DNA of 64,000 nucleotides from Microbacterium telephonicum (GCF_003651225.1 NZ_RCDB01000003.1:499259-563258), one strand, 5' to 3'. Counted from the stretch's first letter, positions 24,217 through 34,343 are shown. Translations and numbers: made by a program. The notes: generated by a model from the sequence alone, not told the origin.

Positions 24217-26352
24217 TCAGAGCCGGGTGAGATGCAGCACGAACGCCTGTGCCGGCCACAGCGCGGGAAGCTGGAGGCCCACTTCGCGCAGCACCGCGCC
24301 GGGCAGGTCGATCACGCCGGCAGAGAACCATTCCGGGGTGATCCACGAGGCGCTGCGGGCCGGGCCGATCTCGTCGCGCAGCCGCACGCGGTACCGGGCG
24401 TCGGGGTCGAGGCCCCGCAGCCGCAGACGTTCGGGGCGGGCATCTTCCAGGCTGCGCACGGTCGCGACGACGACCACGGCCTCGGCGCGGTCCGGCGCGG
24501 TGAAGGCGGTGATGCGCCACGCCGGGTCGCGCAGGTCGGGGTGGGAGACGGTCCCGGTGTGCACGACGGGTCGCAGCTCTCGGTACAGCGCGGCGAAGCG
24601 CCGCACGACGGCGAGGTCATCCGTCGACAGGGCGGCGAGGTCCGTTTCGAACCCGGCCGATCCCAGCAGGCTGGTCGCCATCCGGTAGGCGAGGTCGGTG
24701 ACCCGCCCCGAACTGTGGGAGGCCTCGGGCCCCACGTGGGCGCCGATGAGCTCGGGAGGCAGGAGCAGCCCCGTCCACCGCTGGATGTCCTGGCGCTCGA
24801 CGGGATCGTTCGAGTCGCTCGCCCAGACCCGGTCGGCGACCTCGAGGATCCCCAGGTCGGTGCGGGCACCCCCGCTCGAGCACGACTCGATCTCGAGGCC
24901 GGGGTGCGCGCCGGTGAGCTCGGCGAACAGCCGGTAGACGGCGGTCATCTGGGCGTGCCCGCCCGGCCGCCCCTCGTGACGACTGTCGACGAGGTCGCGA
25001 TTGTGATCCCACTTGATGAAGTCGATGCCGACGTCCGCGACGAGCGCCGAGATCTGGTCGCGCACGTGTGCGTAGGCGCCGGGATGCGCGAGATCGAGCA
25101 CGTACTGCGACCGCCACGACAGCGCCGGATCGTGCTGCAGCGACGGCGCATCGTGCAGGAGCCAGTCCGGATGCGCACGCGCGAGATCGGAGTCGAGGCT
25201 GACCATCTCGGGCTCGAACCACAGGCCGAACTGCATGCCGAGCTCGTGCACCCGCGTCGCGAGCGGACCGAGACCGTCGGGCCAGACGGTGCGGTCGACG
25301 ATCCAGTCGCCGAGACTCGTGGTGTCGTCGCGGCGCCCCTGGAACCAGCCGTCGTCGAGCACGAACCGCTCGATCCCGACGGATGCCGCGAGCTCGGCGA
25401 GCGCGATCAGTCGCGTGGGGTCGTGGTCGAAGTACACCGCCTCCCACGTGTTCAGCGTCAGCGGTCGCGGGGCGCGCGGATGCCGGGGGCGCGCACGCAG
25501 GAAGGCGTGCACGCGGGCCGCCATGCCGTCGAGGCCCTCGGCACTGTGGACGAACGCGGTCGAGGGCGCGGCGTACTCCTCGCCCGCTGCGAGCACGATC
25601 TCGCCGGGGCGCAGCAGTTCACCGGCCCCGAGCACGGTGACCGCGTCGGTGACGCGGTCGGTGCGGTATGTGACGTCGGAGGACCAGGCGGTGTGCACCG
25701 CCCACAGGGCGCCGCTCCCCCAGCGCGGCTCCCCGACCGAGAGGATGCCGGCGGTGGGCGCGTCATGGCCGGGCCTGCCGCGCCGGGACTGCCGTGCGAC
25801 CGCTCCGGCGGGGACGACGGTCGTGACGGGCCGCTTCTCCCTCGTCCATCGGCCGTCGAAGGTCGTGAGGTGGGTCGTGGACGTCGGCACCGGCAGGGTC
25901 GCCTCCAGCCATTCGACCTCGACGGGCGTCGCGCCGCCGTTGCGCAGCGCGGCATCGACCCACACCACCCCGCCGGCGCCGATGCGGGCGCGCCACGTGA
26001 GCTCGACACCGGACCTCGCGTCGCGGGCGGTGACGGCCAGGGCGTCACGCTGCGTCTCGAGGGATTCGACCTCCCAGACCGGCACCAGGATGCCGCGGCT
26101 GTCGCGCATCTGCAGGCCGGGACGCCCCGTCCATCCATCCGACTCGGCGGGCACGACCGAGACCTCCCACGCGGCGTCCAGCGTGCCCGGCGGCGTCTGC
26201 CGACTCGAGCCCTGCGCGAGCGCGCGCAGGTCCGCGGGCGTCAGCGGGCCGAGTCCCGCTCCCCAGTGCAGCACGCGCGGAAGCCCGCGGGCGGGCACCT
26301 CCACGACGAGTGCCACACCGTCGGATTCGAGGACGACGTCGGTGGGTGTCAT
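24217..26352 (-). CDS. Alpha-galactosidase, GH36
   Basis: 711 aa. The N-terminal beta-supersandwich (about 1-310) precedes the barrel. The nucleophile is D449 in DFIKWDHNRD; the acid/base is D513 in RVWASDSNDPVERQ. LEIESCSSGGARTDLG is also diagnostic. It removes terminal alpha-1,6-galactose, as found on galactomannan or raffinose-type sugars. There is no signal peptide, so it is cytosolic. Its ATG overlaps the LacI stop by 4 nt; the neighbouring divergent operon has mannan enzymes, so side-chain removal from galactomannan fragments is the likely role. Confidence 0.94.
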   Translation of the reverse strand: MTPTDVVLESDGVALVVEVPARGLPRVLHWGAGLGPLTPADLRALAQGSSRQTPPGTLDAAWEVSVVPAESDGWTGRPGLQMRDSRGILVPVWEVESLETQRDALAVTARDARSGVELTWRARIGAGGVVWVDAALRNGGATPVEVEWLEATLPVPTSTTHLTTFDGRWTREKRPVTTVVPAGAVARQSRRGRPGHDAPTAGILSVGEPRWGSGALWAVHTAWSSDVTYRTDRVTDAVTVLGAGELLRPGEIVLAAGEEYAAPSTAFVHSAEGLDGMAARVHAFLRARPRHPRAPRPLTLNTWEAVYFDHDPTRLIALAELAASVGIERFVLDDGWFQGRRDDTTSLGDWIVDRTVWPDGLGPLATRVHELGMQFGLWFEPEMVSLDSDLARAHPDWLLHDAPSLQHDPALSWRSQYVLDLAHPGAYAHVRDQISALVADVGIDFIKWDHNRDLVDSRHEGRPGGHAQMTAVYRLFAELTGAHPGLEIESCSSGGARTDLGILEVADRVWASDSNDPVERQDIQRWTGLLLPPELIGAHVGPEASHSSGRVTDLAYRMATSLLGSAGFETDLAALSTDDLAVVRRFAALYRELRPVVHTGTVSHPDLRDPAWRITAFTAPDRAEAVVVVATVRSLEDARPERLRLRGLDPDARYRVRLRDEIGPARSASWITPEWFSAGVIDLPGAVLREVGLQLPALWPAQAFVLHLTRL

Positions 26353-27377
26353 ACGTTCTCCTGCGTGTCGAGAGGGGGACGCTCCCCCGAACCGCGTTCG
26401 ACGATCCAGGTGGGCAGCGTGATCTGACGGGTGAATCCGGACGGGTCGGCGATCCGCTCGATCGCGAGTCGCGCCGCCTGCCGTCCCAGTTCGAGCGGAT
26501 CGTAGGAGACGACGGTGACCCCGAGCACGTCTGCGGTGTCGAAGTCGTCGAACCCGATGACGGCGGTGCGGCCCGCGTCGTCCGCCGCGCGCAGCGCGCG
26601 CAGAGCGCCGATGGTCATCCGGTTGTTCCCCGTGATGAGGGCGGTCGGCCGGTCGGGGCGGTCGAACAGGGAGCGCGCCATGACGGTGGGATCCAGCGCG
26701 AGGTCATCGCGCAGCACCTCCCACGGCGAGGTGTCGACCACACCCGCCTCGGCCATCGCCTGCCGGTAGCCGGCGAGCCGCTCGGCCTGCGTGTACACCG
26801 AAGCGGGATTGCAGATATAGGCGATGCGGCGGTGCCCGCGCGCGGTGAGGCGACGCGTCGCCTCGAGCACTCCCGTCCGGTTGTCGAGCACGATCGAATC
26901 GGCCACGAGGCTGCGGGCGGGGCGGTCGATCGCGATCACGGGCGTGCCGAGCTGGCGCTCGCCCTCGAGATACGACTGGTCCTCGCTCACCGGGATCAGC
27001 AGCAGCGCCCCCACCCGCTGCGACAGGAGGGCGTCCGCGACGCGACCCTCACCTTCCTCGGTGTCGTCGGTGGTCGCCACGACGAGGCTGAACCCGTGGG
27101 CGGCGAGCTCTTTCTCGATGCCGGCGGCGACCTTGTAGTAGAACGGGTTGCCCAGCTCGCCGATGATGAGGCCGACCGTCTTGGTACCGCCGCCGCGCCG
27201 CAGGCCCTGCGCGAGCGTGTTGGGCCGGAAGCGCAGACGCTTGGCCGCCGTCAGGACCCGCTCCACCGTCTGCGGCGCCACGAGCTCGCGCTGCGTGAAC
27301 ACGCGCGAGACCGTCTTGGAACTGACCCCCGCCAGTCGTGCGACGTCGTCGAGTGTCGCGCGTTGCTGAACCGTCAT
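26349..27377 (-). CDS. LacI-family repressor of the mannan/galactomannan locus
   Basis: 342 aa. The LacI HTH with hinge is at residues 7-60 (TLDDVARLAGVSSKTVSRV), followed by a periplasmic-binding-like effector domain (VGLIIGELGNPFYYKVAAGI; ALITGNNRMTIGALRAL; IGFDDFDTADVLGVT). It probably represses both the alpha-galactosidase gene it overlaps and the divergent importer operon until an oligosaccharide or galactose binds. A TAACCT -10 (27403-27398, minus) and GGGAGG Shine-Dalgarno precede the ATG. The effector is unknown. Confidence 0.9.
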   Translation of the reverse strand: MTVQQRATLDDVARLAGVSSKTVSRVFTQRELVAPQTVERVLTAAKRLRFRPNTLAQGLRRGGGTKTVGLIIGELGNPFYYKVAAGIEKELAAHGFSLVVATTDDTEEGEGRVADALLSQRVGALLLIPVSEDQSYLEGERQLGTPVIAIDRPARSLVADSIVLDNRTGVLEATRRLTARGHRRIAYICNPASVYTQAERLAGYRQAMAEAGVVDTSPWEVLRDDLALDPTVMARSLFDRPDRPTALITGNNRMTIGALRALRAADDAGRTAVIGFDDFDTADVLGVTVVSYDPLELGRQAARLAIERIADPSGFTRQITLPTWIVERGSGERPPLDTQENV

Positions 27378-27664
27378 CGGTCCTCCCGTCCGTGGTCAGG
27401 TTAGCAGGAAGAATGCGGAATGACGACGATGGACATTTCAGAGACATCTCGGCCTGGGCCGACGCGACGGCGCCGCCCTAAATCCCCGATCAGAATTAGT
27501 TCCATGCTTTCCAGTTCCGATCGGACACGAAGAGACAGCGTTGACATTCCACCCTTGTGTGCGGCCTCGCAAGCGGTCTACGGTGGGCCCCGCGAGCCCC
27601 TCGACGATGACGCGCGGGCGGCACGTGGCGGTTTCAAGGGTGAACCTGACAAGGAGAAGAACAC
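27378..27664. promoter_or_regulatory. Divergent control region of the mannan locus
   Basis: 287 bp without genes. The minus-strand -10 of lacI is TAACCT (27403-27398). For the importer, TTGTGT (27555-27560) and TACGGT (27579-27584) form a plausible -35/-10 pair with an 18-bp gap, followed by an about 70-nt leader and AAGGAG. CTAAATC ... GAATTAG (27478-27499) is an imperfect palindrome of LacI-operator size, upstream of the importer promoter. TTGACA at 27541 has no well-spaced -10. Confidence 0.5.
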
Positions 27665-28984
27665 ATGGCACGCAAGACATTCGTCGCCATCGCGGGGCTC
27701 GTCGCCGCGGGCATCGCACTGGCCGGCTGCGCCGGCGGCGGAGGCGGCTCGGCCGACCCCGACAACACGATCGACGGCGAGGTGAAGGGCGACGTCAAGG
27801 TCGTCACCTGGCGCACCGATCTCGTCGAGGACGGCACCTACGACACCTGGATCGCGGCGTTCAACGAGGAGTACCCCGACGTGAACGTCACGGTGGAGGG
27901 CATCACCGACTACGCCGGCGAGATGCTGACCCGCATGAGCACGAGCAACTACGGCGACGTGATCGGCATCCCGGCGATCAAGCCCGAGCAGTACGACCAG
28001 TTCCTCGAGCCGCTCGGCGACACGTCGAGCTTCGAGGAGAAGTACCGCTTCCTCCCCGCCGCCAGCTACGACGGCACGCAGTACGGCATCGCCTGGGGCG
28101 GCAACGCGAACGGCGTGGTCTACAACAAGCGCATCTGGGAGGAGGCCGGCATCACGACCCCGCCCACGAGCGAGGAGGAATGGCTCGAGGATCTGCAGAA
28201 GATCAAGGACAACACCGACGCCATCCCGCTCTACACGAACTACAAGGACGGCTGGCCGCTCACGCAGAGCTTCGGCAACCTCGGCGTCGTCACGAACGAC
28301 CCCGACGCCCCCGTCACGATGGCCGAGGACCCGGCACCGTGGACCGAGGGCACCGACGTCTACGCGATCGACTCGCTGCTGTTCGACTCCGTCGCCGCCG
28401 GCCTCACCGAAGAAGACCCGCTCACCACGAACTGGGAGCAGTCCAAGGTCGACCTCGGCACCGGCAAGATCGCGACCATGACGCTCGGCTCGTGGGCGAT
28501 CTCGCAGATGCAGACCGCCGCGGAGGACAACGGCGCCTCGGCCGACGACATCGGCTACATGGCGTTCCCCGCCAACGTCGACGGCCAGCAGTACGCCGTC
28601 ATCGGCGGCGACTACAACCTCGCGGTGAGCAAGCACTCCAAGGCCAAGGCCGCGGCGTGGGCGTTCATCACGTTCCTCGTCGAGAAGTCCGGCTACACCG
28701 AGGATCAGGGCATGATCTCGACGCTCAAGAGCGCCGACCTGCCGCCCAACCTGCAGGGCTTCACCGACGCGGGCGTCGAGCTGATGGAGATCAACCCGGC
28801 CCCGGCCGGCAAGGAAGGCCTCATCAACGAGATCGCCGACGACTCCAAGGTCGACCTGTACGGCCCGATCTACCGCCAGAAGCTCATCGACATCGCCCGC
28901 GGCGCCGCCGGCGGCGACAAGGAGAGCTACTTCGCCGAGCTCAACACGGCGTGGGGCGCCTCGGTGGAGAAGATCGCGGGCTGA
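27665..28984 (+). CDS. Sugar ABC transporter, substrate-binding lipoprotein
   Basis: 439 aa, CUT1-type (SBP_bac_1) size. Signal peptide with lipobox ALAG-C22 and a glycine-rich linker; then VVTWRTDLVEDGTYDTWIAA and the aromatic-rich binding face (GIAWGGNANGVVYNKRIWEE). It binds an oligosaccharide outside the cell for the two permeases encoded next. Position upstream of mannosidase and mannanase genes suggests manno-oligosaccharides. The operon has no ATPase gene, as is common where a shared MsiK-type ATPase serves several importers. Confidence 0.92.
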   Translation: MARKTFVAIAGLVAAGIALAGCAGGGGGSADPDNTIDGEVKGDVKVVTWRTDLVEDGTYDTWIAAFNEEYPDVNVTVEGITDYAGEMLTRMSTSNYGDVIGIPAIKPEQYDQFLEPLGDTSSFEEKYRFLPAASYDGTQYGIAWGGNANGVVYNKRIWEEAGITTPPTSEEEWLEDLQKIKDNTDAIPLYTNYKDGWPLTQSFGNLGVVTNDPDAPVTMAEDPAPWTEGTDVYAIDSLLFDSVAAGLTEEDPLTTNWEQSKVDLGTGKIATMTLGSWAISQMQTAAEDNGASADDIGYMAFPANVDGQQYAVIGGDYNLAVSKHSKAKAAAWAFITFLVEKSGYTEDQGMISTLKSADLPPNLQGFTDAGVELMEINPAPAGKEGLINEIADDSKVDLYGPIYRQKLIDIARGAAGGDKESYFAELNTAWGASVEKIAG

Positions 28985-29015
28985 GGCCCGCACACGGTCG
29001 GAAGGACGACAGACG

Positions 29016-30008
29016 ATGGCGATCACGGCACCCGGCTCCGCGCCCGCGGACGCCCCTGCCGTCCTCTCGGCACCGGTGCGCGCCGGTCGGTTCCGCGGCT
29101 TCCGCCGCGGGGCCGGCCGGCGGCCCGGCCGCACCGCAGGACAGCGCACACTGCAAGCCCTCACCCCGTGGCTGTTCCTGGCTCTGGCGGTCGGGCTGCT
29201 CCTCCTGTTCACCTACTGGCCGGCCCTCAACCTCTTCTACTTCTCGGTCACCGACTGGGACGGCATCGACCTCGAGAAGGAGTTCGTCGGGCTCGCCAAC
29301 TACGTCGAGGTCTTCACCGACCCGCGCATCTTCAGCGTCTTCGGCGTCAGCCTCTACTACTTCCTCGGCTCCTTCGTGCAGATGGCGATCGCCCTCTACT
29401 TCGCGACGATCCTGAGCTTCTCGACCCGCTTCCAGAACCTGTTCCGCGGCATCCTCTTCTTCCCCTACCTCATCAACGGCGTCGCGATCGGTTTCGTGTT
29501 CCTCTACCTGTTCCAGCCGGGCGGCACACTCGACTCCGTGCTGTCGTGGTTCGGCGTCAGTGATCCGCCGCAGTGGCTCGGCGACCCCTCGATCGTCAAC
29601 TGGTCGCTCGCCGGGACGTCGGTCTGGCGATACACCGGCCTGAACTTCGTGCTCTTCCTCGGCGCGATCCAATCCATCCCGCGCGAGCTGTACGAAGCGG
29701 CCGAACTCGACGGAGCCTCGAGGTGGCAGCAGTTCTGGGCGCTCATCTTCCCCGGCATCCGCCGCATCATCGGACTCTCGTTCATCCTCGCCGTCGCCGG
29801 CGCGCTGAGCGTGTTCGAGATCCCGTTCATCATGACCGGAGGCGCCAACGGCTCGGCGACGTTCGTCATCCAAACGCTGCAGACCGCCTTCAACTTCCGC
29901 CAGGTGGGACTGGCCTCCGCGATGGCGGTCGTGCTCCTGATCATCGTGCTGCTGGTCACCTGGGTGCAGCGCAAAGTCTTCCCCGACGAGAAGGTCGACC
30001 TGACATGA
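29016..30008 (+). CDS. Sugar ABC transporter permease (MalF-like)
   Basis: 330 aa. A basic N-terminal tail of about 45 residues precedes six membrane segments starting near residue 52. The EAA loop ELYEAAELDGASRWQQFWALIFPGIRR contacts the ATPase. It pairs with the next gene, which it overlaps by 4 nt, to form the membrane channel for the lipoprotein at 27665. ATG at 29016 is preceded by GGAAGGACG. Confidence 0.92.
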   Translation: MAITAPGSAPADAPAVLSAPVRAGRFRGFRRGAGRRPGRTAGQRTLQALTPWLFLALAVGLLLLFTYWPALNLFYFSVTDWDGIDLEKEFVGLANYVEVFTDPRIFSVFGVSLYYFLGSFVQMAIALYFATILSFSTRFQNLFRGILFFPYLINGVAIGFVFLYLFQPGGTLDSVLSWFGVSDPPQWLGDPSIVNWSLAGTSVWRYTGLNFVLFLGAIQSIPRELYEAAELDGASRWQQFWALIFPGIRRIIGLSFILAVAGALSVFEIPFIMTGGANGSATFVIQTLQTAFNFRQVGLASAMAVVLLIIVLLVTWVQRKVFPDEKVDLT

Positions 30009-30880
30009 CCGCCACCACGACGTCCCGCCCCGTGCGTCCGGGCATGACTCCGCTGCTGCGCCTGCGCGGCATGAGCGCGACCGCGGCGAAGTACACGAGC
30101 CTCGTCATCGGCGCCCTCTTCACGCTGCTGCCGCTGTCGGTCGTGCTGTTCGCGAGCCTGAAGACCTCGCAGGAGTACGGCTCCACCGGCCCGCTCACGC
30201 CGCCGTCGAACTGGGTCAACTTCGACAACTTCGTGACCGCGTGGAACAGCGGCAAGATGCTCGAGGGCTTCGTCAACACGACGGTCGTCCTCGTGATCTC
30301 CCTCATCGGCACGATCTTCATCGGCACGATGGCCGCGTACGCCCTCGACCGGTTCGCCTTCCGCGGCAAGAAGCTCGTCATGGGGCTGTTCCTCGTGGCG
30401 ACCCTCATCCCGAGCGTCACGAGCCAGGTCGCGACCTTCCAACTCATCAACGCGATCGGTCTCTACGACACCAAGACGGCGCTCGTGCTGCTGTTCATGG
30501 GCACCGACATCATCGCGATCTACCTCTTCATCCAGTTCATGCAGTCGATCCCGATCTCGCTCGACGAGGCGGCTATGATCGACGGCGCGAACCGCTGGAC
30601 GGTCTACTGGCGCGTCGTGCTGCCGCTGCTGAAGCCGGCGATCGCCACCGTCGTGATCATCAAGGGCATCGCGATCTACAACGAGTTCTACGCACCGTTC
30701 CTCTACCTGCCCTCGGAGGGCCTCATCTCCACCTCGCTGTTCCGGTTCAAGGGACCGTTCGGTGCGCAGTGGGAGGTCATCGCGGCCGGCACCATCGTCG
30801 TCATCATCCCGACCCTCATCGCGTTCATCCTGCTGCAGCGGTGGATCTACCGAGGCCTGACCTCTGGAGCCGTCAAGTGA
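30005..30880 (+). CDS. Sugar ABC transporter permease (MalG-like)
   Basis: 291 aa with six membrane segments; the EAA loop is SLDEAAMIDGANRWTVYWRVVLPLLKP. The ATG overlaps the upstream permease stop (ATGA) and its own stop overlaps the GTG of the mannosidase gene, so the four central genes are translationally chained. It is the second half of the CUT1 importer channel. Confidence 0.92.
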   Translation: MTATTTSRPVRPGMTPLLRLRGMSATAAKYTSLVIGALFTLLPLSVVLFASLKTSQEYGSTGPLTPPSNWVNFDNFVTAWNSGKMLEGFVNTTVVLVISLIGTIFIGTMAAYALDRFAFRGKKLVMGLFLVATLIPSVTSQVATFQLINAIGLYDTKTALVLLFMGTDIIAIYLFIQFMQSIPISLDEAAMIDGANRWTVYWRVVLPLLKPAIATVVIIKGIAIYNEFYAPFLYLPSEGLISTSLFRFKGPFGAQWEVIAAGTIVVIIPTLIAFILLQRWIYRGLTSGAVK

Positions 30881-33387
30881 CCCTCTCCTCCCGATTCCTC
30901 CACGACGACTGGACCGTGCGCGTCGCGGCCGGCCCGGCTCCCCACGAGGTCGCCGCCGCCGGCGCGATCCCGGCGACCGTGCCCGGTACGGTGCATGTCG
31001 ATTTGCTCGCCGCGGGACTCATCCCCGACCCCTTCCACGGCGTCAACGAGGCGGCGGTGGCCTGGGTGGGCCTGGTCGACTGGACCTACGAGACCACCTT
31101 CACGTGGGCTCCCGACGGGCAGGCACGCCAGGACCTCGTCTTCGACGGGCTCGACACCGTCACCGAGATCCGCCTCAACGGCGCCCTGCTGGGCGTGACG
31201 GCCAACCAGCACCGTTCGTACCGGTTCGACATCGGCGCGGTGCTCGTCGAGGGCGAGAACGTCGTCGAGCTCGCCTTCCGTGCACCCGTACCGTACGCCA
31301 ACGCGCAGAGCCTGGAGCTGGGTGTACGGCCGCGGCCTTATCCCCTCCCGTACGATGCGATCCGCAAGTCGGCGTGCAACTTCGGCTGGGACTGGGGCAT
31401 CGCCACCTTCACGAGCGGGCCGTGGAAGCCGGTGCGGCTCGAGTCGTGGTCGGGCGCGCGCATCGCCGAGGTGCGTGTGAGCGCGACGCCCGACGGCACC
31501 GGCGGGCGCGTGCACGCCGATGTCGTGATCGAGCGCGACGGCCGGTCGGATGCAGATGCGGCCCTCACTCTGGCGGTGTCGGGACAGTGCGCCGCGGCGG
31601 AGGCGCGCGTCGACGTCACCGGCGACACGGCACGCATCGCCGTCGAGCTCGAGGCCGTGCAGCGGTGGTGGCCGGTCGGCTACGGCGCGCAGCCGCGCTA
31701 CGACGTCACCGTCGCGCTTGCGGCGGCCGGTGCCGATGCCGACAGCGCGCACCGCACGGTGGGCTTCCGCACGGTCCATTGGGACACCACCGCCGACGAG
31801 GCCGGGAACGCGTTCACCCTCGTCGTCAACGACCAGCCCGTCTTCGTCAAGGGCGTCAACTGGATCCCCGACGACGCGCTCCCGGTGCGCGTGGACCGCG
31901 CACGCCTCGAGCGCCGCTTCCGCCAGGCCCTCGATGCGAACCTCAACCTCGTGCGGGTCTGGGGCGGCGGGCTCTACGAGTCCGACGACTTCTACGACCT
32001 CGCCGACGAGCTGGGCCTGCTGACCTGGCAGGACTTCCTCTTCGCCTGCGCCGCCTACGCCGAGGAGGAGCCGCTGCGCTCGGAGATCGAGCAGGAGGCA
32101 CGGGAGAACATCGCCCGACTCGCCTCGCACCCGTCGCTCGTGCTCATGACCGGCAACAACGAGGCCCTCGAGGGATTCGAGAACTGGGGCTGGAAGCTGC
32201 GCCTGGACGGCCGGACGTGGGGCGCGTACTACTACTACGACCTGTTCCCGCGGCTCGTCGGGGAACTCGCCCCGCACCTGCACTACATCCCGGGCAGCCC
32301 GTTCAGCCAGGGCATGGGCTGGGATCCCACCCCCACCCCGGAATCGCCGAGCGGGACGCAGACGGGACCGCATCCGCTCGATCCCGGCTCGGGCACGGTG
32401 CATCTGTGGCGGCAGTGGAACGACCGCGACTGGACGACCTACCGCGAGCACACCCCGCGCTTCGTCGCGGAGTTCGGCTGGCAGGGTCCGCCGACCTGGT
32501 CGACCCTCACGGGGTCGCTCGATGACGCACCGCTCACCCCCGAATCGCCCGGGATGATCGTGCACCAGAAGGCCGCGGAGGGGAACGTCAAGCTCACGAA
32601 CGGTCTGCTCCCCCACTTCCGGCTGCCGGACGACATGGAGACCTGGCACTGGGCGATGCAGCTCAACCAGGCGAACGCGGTCGGTGCCGCCCTCGACCAC
32701 TTCCGCTCCTGGGCTCCTCACACGATGGGGGCGATCGTGTGGCAGCTGAACGACTGCTGGCCGGTCACCTCGTGGGCCGCGATCGACGGCGAGGAGCGCC
32801 CCAAGCCGCTCTTCCACGCCCTGCGCAACGCGTTCGCGCCGCGCGTGGTGACCCTGCAGCCGCGCGGCGACGAGCTCGCCGCGGTGATCGGCAACGACAC
32901 CGGCGAGACCTGGACGGGCCGGCTCGACCTGCGGCGGCTCGCCTACGACGGCAGCGAACTGGCCGGAATCTCGGTCGAGGTGAGTGTGGCGCCGCGATCC
33001 ACCGCGACGGTGACGGTGGATGCCGGTGTGGCGACGCCGGGCGACGCGGCATCCGAGCTGCTCGTGGCGGAGGTCGGTGCGGTGCGCGGCCTCTGGTTCT
33101 TCGCCGAACCGCGCGACTCCGCGCTGGGCACCGCCGAGGTCGACCTGTCGGCGCGCGGCGTGTCCGAGGGGACCGAGGTGACGCTCACCGCGCGGTCGCT
33201 GGCGCGCGACGTGACGCTGCTCGTCGACAAGCTCTCCCCGACGGCGCACGCCGAGGACGCCCTCGTGACGCTGCTCCCGGGAGAGTCCGCCCGCATCCTC
33301 GTGCGCCACGACGGCGAAGCGCTGGACGCCGCCGCCCTCGCCGACCCACGGGTGCTGCGCAGCGCGAATCAGCTGGTGACCCCGTGA
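30877..33387 (+). CDS. Beta-mannosidase, GH2
   Basis: 836 aa. The jelly-roll N-domain (GTVHVDLLAAGLIPDPFHGVNE, typical of GH2 mannosidases), Ig-like domain and TIM barrel appear in order. Acid/base E429 lies in LMTGNNEALEGFENWGW, nucleophile E532 in RFVAEFGWQG. It cleaves terminal beta-mannose from manno-oligosaccharides, or Man-beta-GlcNAc in N-glycan routes. No signal peptide. GTG start overlaps the permease stop by 4 nt; the stop overlaps the next GTG by 4 nt. Confidence 0.94.
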   Translation: MTLSSRFLHDDWTVRVAAGPAPHEVAAAGAIPATVPGTVHVDLLAAGLIPDPFHGVNEAAVAWVGLVDWTYETTFTWAPDGQARQDLVFDGLDTVTEIRLNGALLGVTANQHRSYRFDIGAVLVEGENVVELAFRAPVPYANAQSLELGVRPRPYPLPYDAIRKSACNFGWDWGIATFTSGPWKPVRLESWSGARIAEVRVSATPDGTGGRVHADVVIERDGRSDADAALTLAVSGQCAAAEARVDVTGDTARIAVELEAVQRWWPVGYGAQPRYDVTVALAAAGADADSAHRTVGFRTVHWDTTADEAGNAFTLVVNDQPVFVKGVNWIPDDALPVRVDRARLERRFRQALDANLNLVRVWGGGLYESDDFYDLADELGLLTWQDFLFACAAYAEEEPLRSEIEQEARENIARLASHPSLVLMTGNNEALEGFENWGWKLRLDGRTWGAYYYYDLFPRLVGELAPHLHYIPGSPFSQGMGWDPTPTPESPSGTQTGPHPLDPGSGTVHLWRQWNDRDWTTYREHTPRFVAEFGWQGPPTWSTLTGSLDDAPLTPESPGMIVHQKAAEGNVKLTNGLLPHFRLPDDMETWHWAMQLNQANAVGAALDHFRSWAPHTMGAIVWQLNDCWPVTSWAAIDGEERPKPLFHALRNAFAPRVVTLQPRGDELAAVIGNDTGETWTGRLDLRRLAYDGSELAGISVEVSVAPRSTATVTVDAGVATPGDAASELLVAEVGAVRGLWFFAEPRDSALGTAEVDLSARGVSEGTEVTLTARSLARDVTLLVDKLSPTAHAEDALVTLLPGESARILVRHDGEALDAAALADPRVLRSANQLVTP

Positions 33388-34343
33388 CCGCACTCGACGC
33401 CGCCGTGTGCGGAATGACCTGGGGGTGGACGGGCGTCCGCGGCACCTGGGCGACGCCGGACGCTGCCGCGTCGATGCGTGCGATGCGCGATCACGCCGTC
33501 ACCTGGACGGCGCTGGCCTACGCGGCCGTGCAGGAGACGCCGTTCTCCACCGACATCCCGTTCGAGGCGGAGCCGACGGTCACGGACGACGAGATCGTGT
33601 GGGCGATCCGCGAGGCGAAGGCGCTCGGTATGAAGGTGTGCCTGAAGCCGGTCGTGAACGTCGCCGACGGCACCTGGCGCGCCCACATCGGCTTCTTCGA
33701 CTGGGACGTGCCGGGCGAGCCGAGCTGGACCGAATGGTTCTCGTCGTACCGCCGCTTCCTGCTCCACGCCGCACAGCTGGCCGAGGCGGAGGGCTGCGAG
33801 ATGCTGTGCGTCGGATGCGAGATGGTGCGCGCCGACGGTCAGGAGCAGCACTGGCGCGCCCTCATCGCCGAGATCCGCGAGGTCTACTCGGGGCTGGTGA
33901 CCTACAACTGCGACAAGTATCAGGAGGACCGCATCACGTGGTGGGACGCGGTCGACGTGATCTCGTCGAGCGGCTACTACCCGATCGACGAGTGGGAGCA
34001 GAACCTCGACCGCATCGAACGCGTGGTCACGGCGAGCGACCGCCCGTTCGTCTTCCTCGAGGCGGGCTGCCCGTCGCGCGAGGGCTCCCCCGCGCGTCCC
34101 AACGACTGGAGTCTGCCGGGCGCGCCCTCGGGCGCCGCCCAGCTGTCCTACTACGAGGCGATGTTCGCGGCGTGCGCCCGACGCGACTGGGTCGGCGGCT
34201 TCTTCCTGTGGGATTGGCCGCCCCGACTCTACGCCGCCGCCGACGCGGCGACGAACGACGACTACTGCCCGTTCGGCAAGCCCGCCGGCGAGTACCTCCG
34301 CGCGACGTACGCCGCTCTGAGCACGAAGGAGACCTCGCGATGA
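33384..34343 (+). CDS. GH113-like beta-mannanase
   Basis: 319 aa single TIM barrel. GMTWGWTGVRGTWATPDA at the N-terminus, E146 in CVGCEMV (acid/base) and E226 in FLEAGCPS (nucleophile) fit GH113. The 80-residue spacing equals that of the Alicyclobacillus mannanase pair as I remember it (E151/E231). Lacking a signal peptide, it should trim imported beta-1,4-manno-oligosaccharides. It is in 4-nt overlaps on both sides. Assignment to GH113 is by motif, not by search. Confidence 0.82.
   Translation: MTALDAAVCGMTWGWTGVRGTWATPDAAASMRAMRDHAVTWTALAYAAVQETPFSTDIPFEAEPTVTDDEIVWAIREAKALGMKVCLKPVVNVADGTWRAHIGFFDWDVPGEPSWTEWFSSYRRFLLHAAQLAEAEGCEMLCVGCEMVRADGQEQHWRALIAEIREVYSGLVTYNCDKYQEDRITWWDAVDVISSSGYYPIDEWEQNLDRIERVVTASDRPFVFLEAGCPSREGSPARPNDWSLPGAPSGAAQLSYYEAMFAACARRDWVGGFFLWDWPPRLYAAADAATNDDYCPFGKPAGEYLRATYAALSTKETSR

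Noticed and set aside
27541..27546. TTGACA as the -35 of the mannan importer promoter
   Set aside because: No acceptable -10 lies 16-19 bp downstream; TTGTGT/TACGGT gives better spacing.
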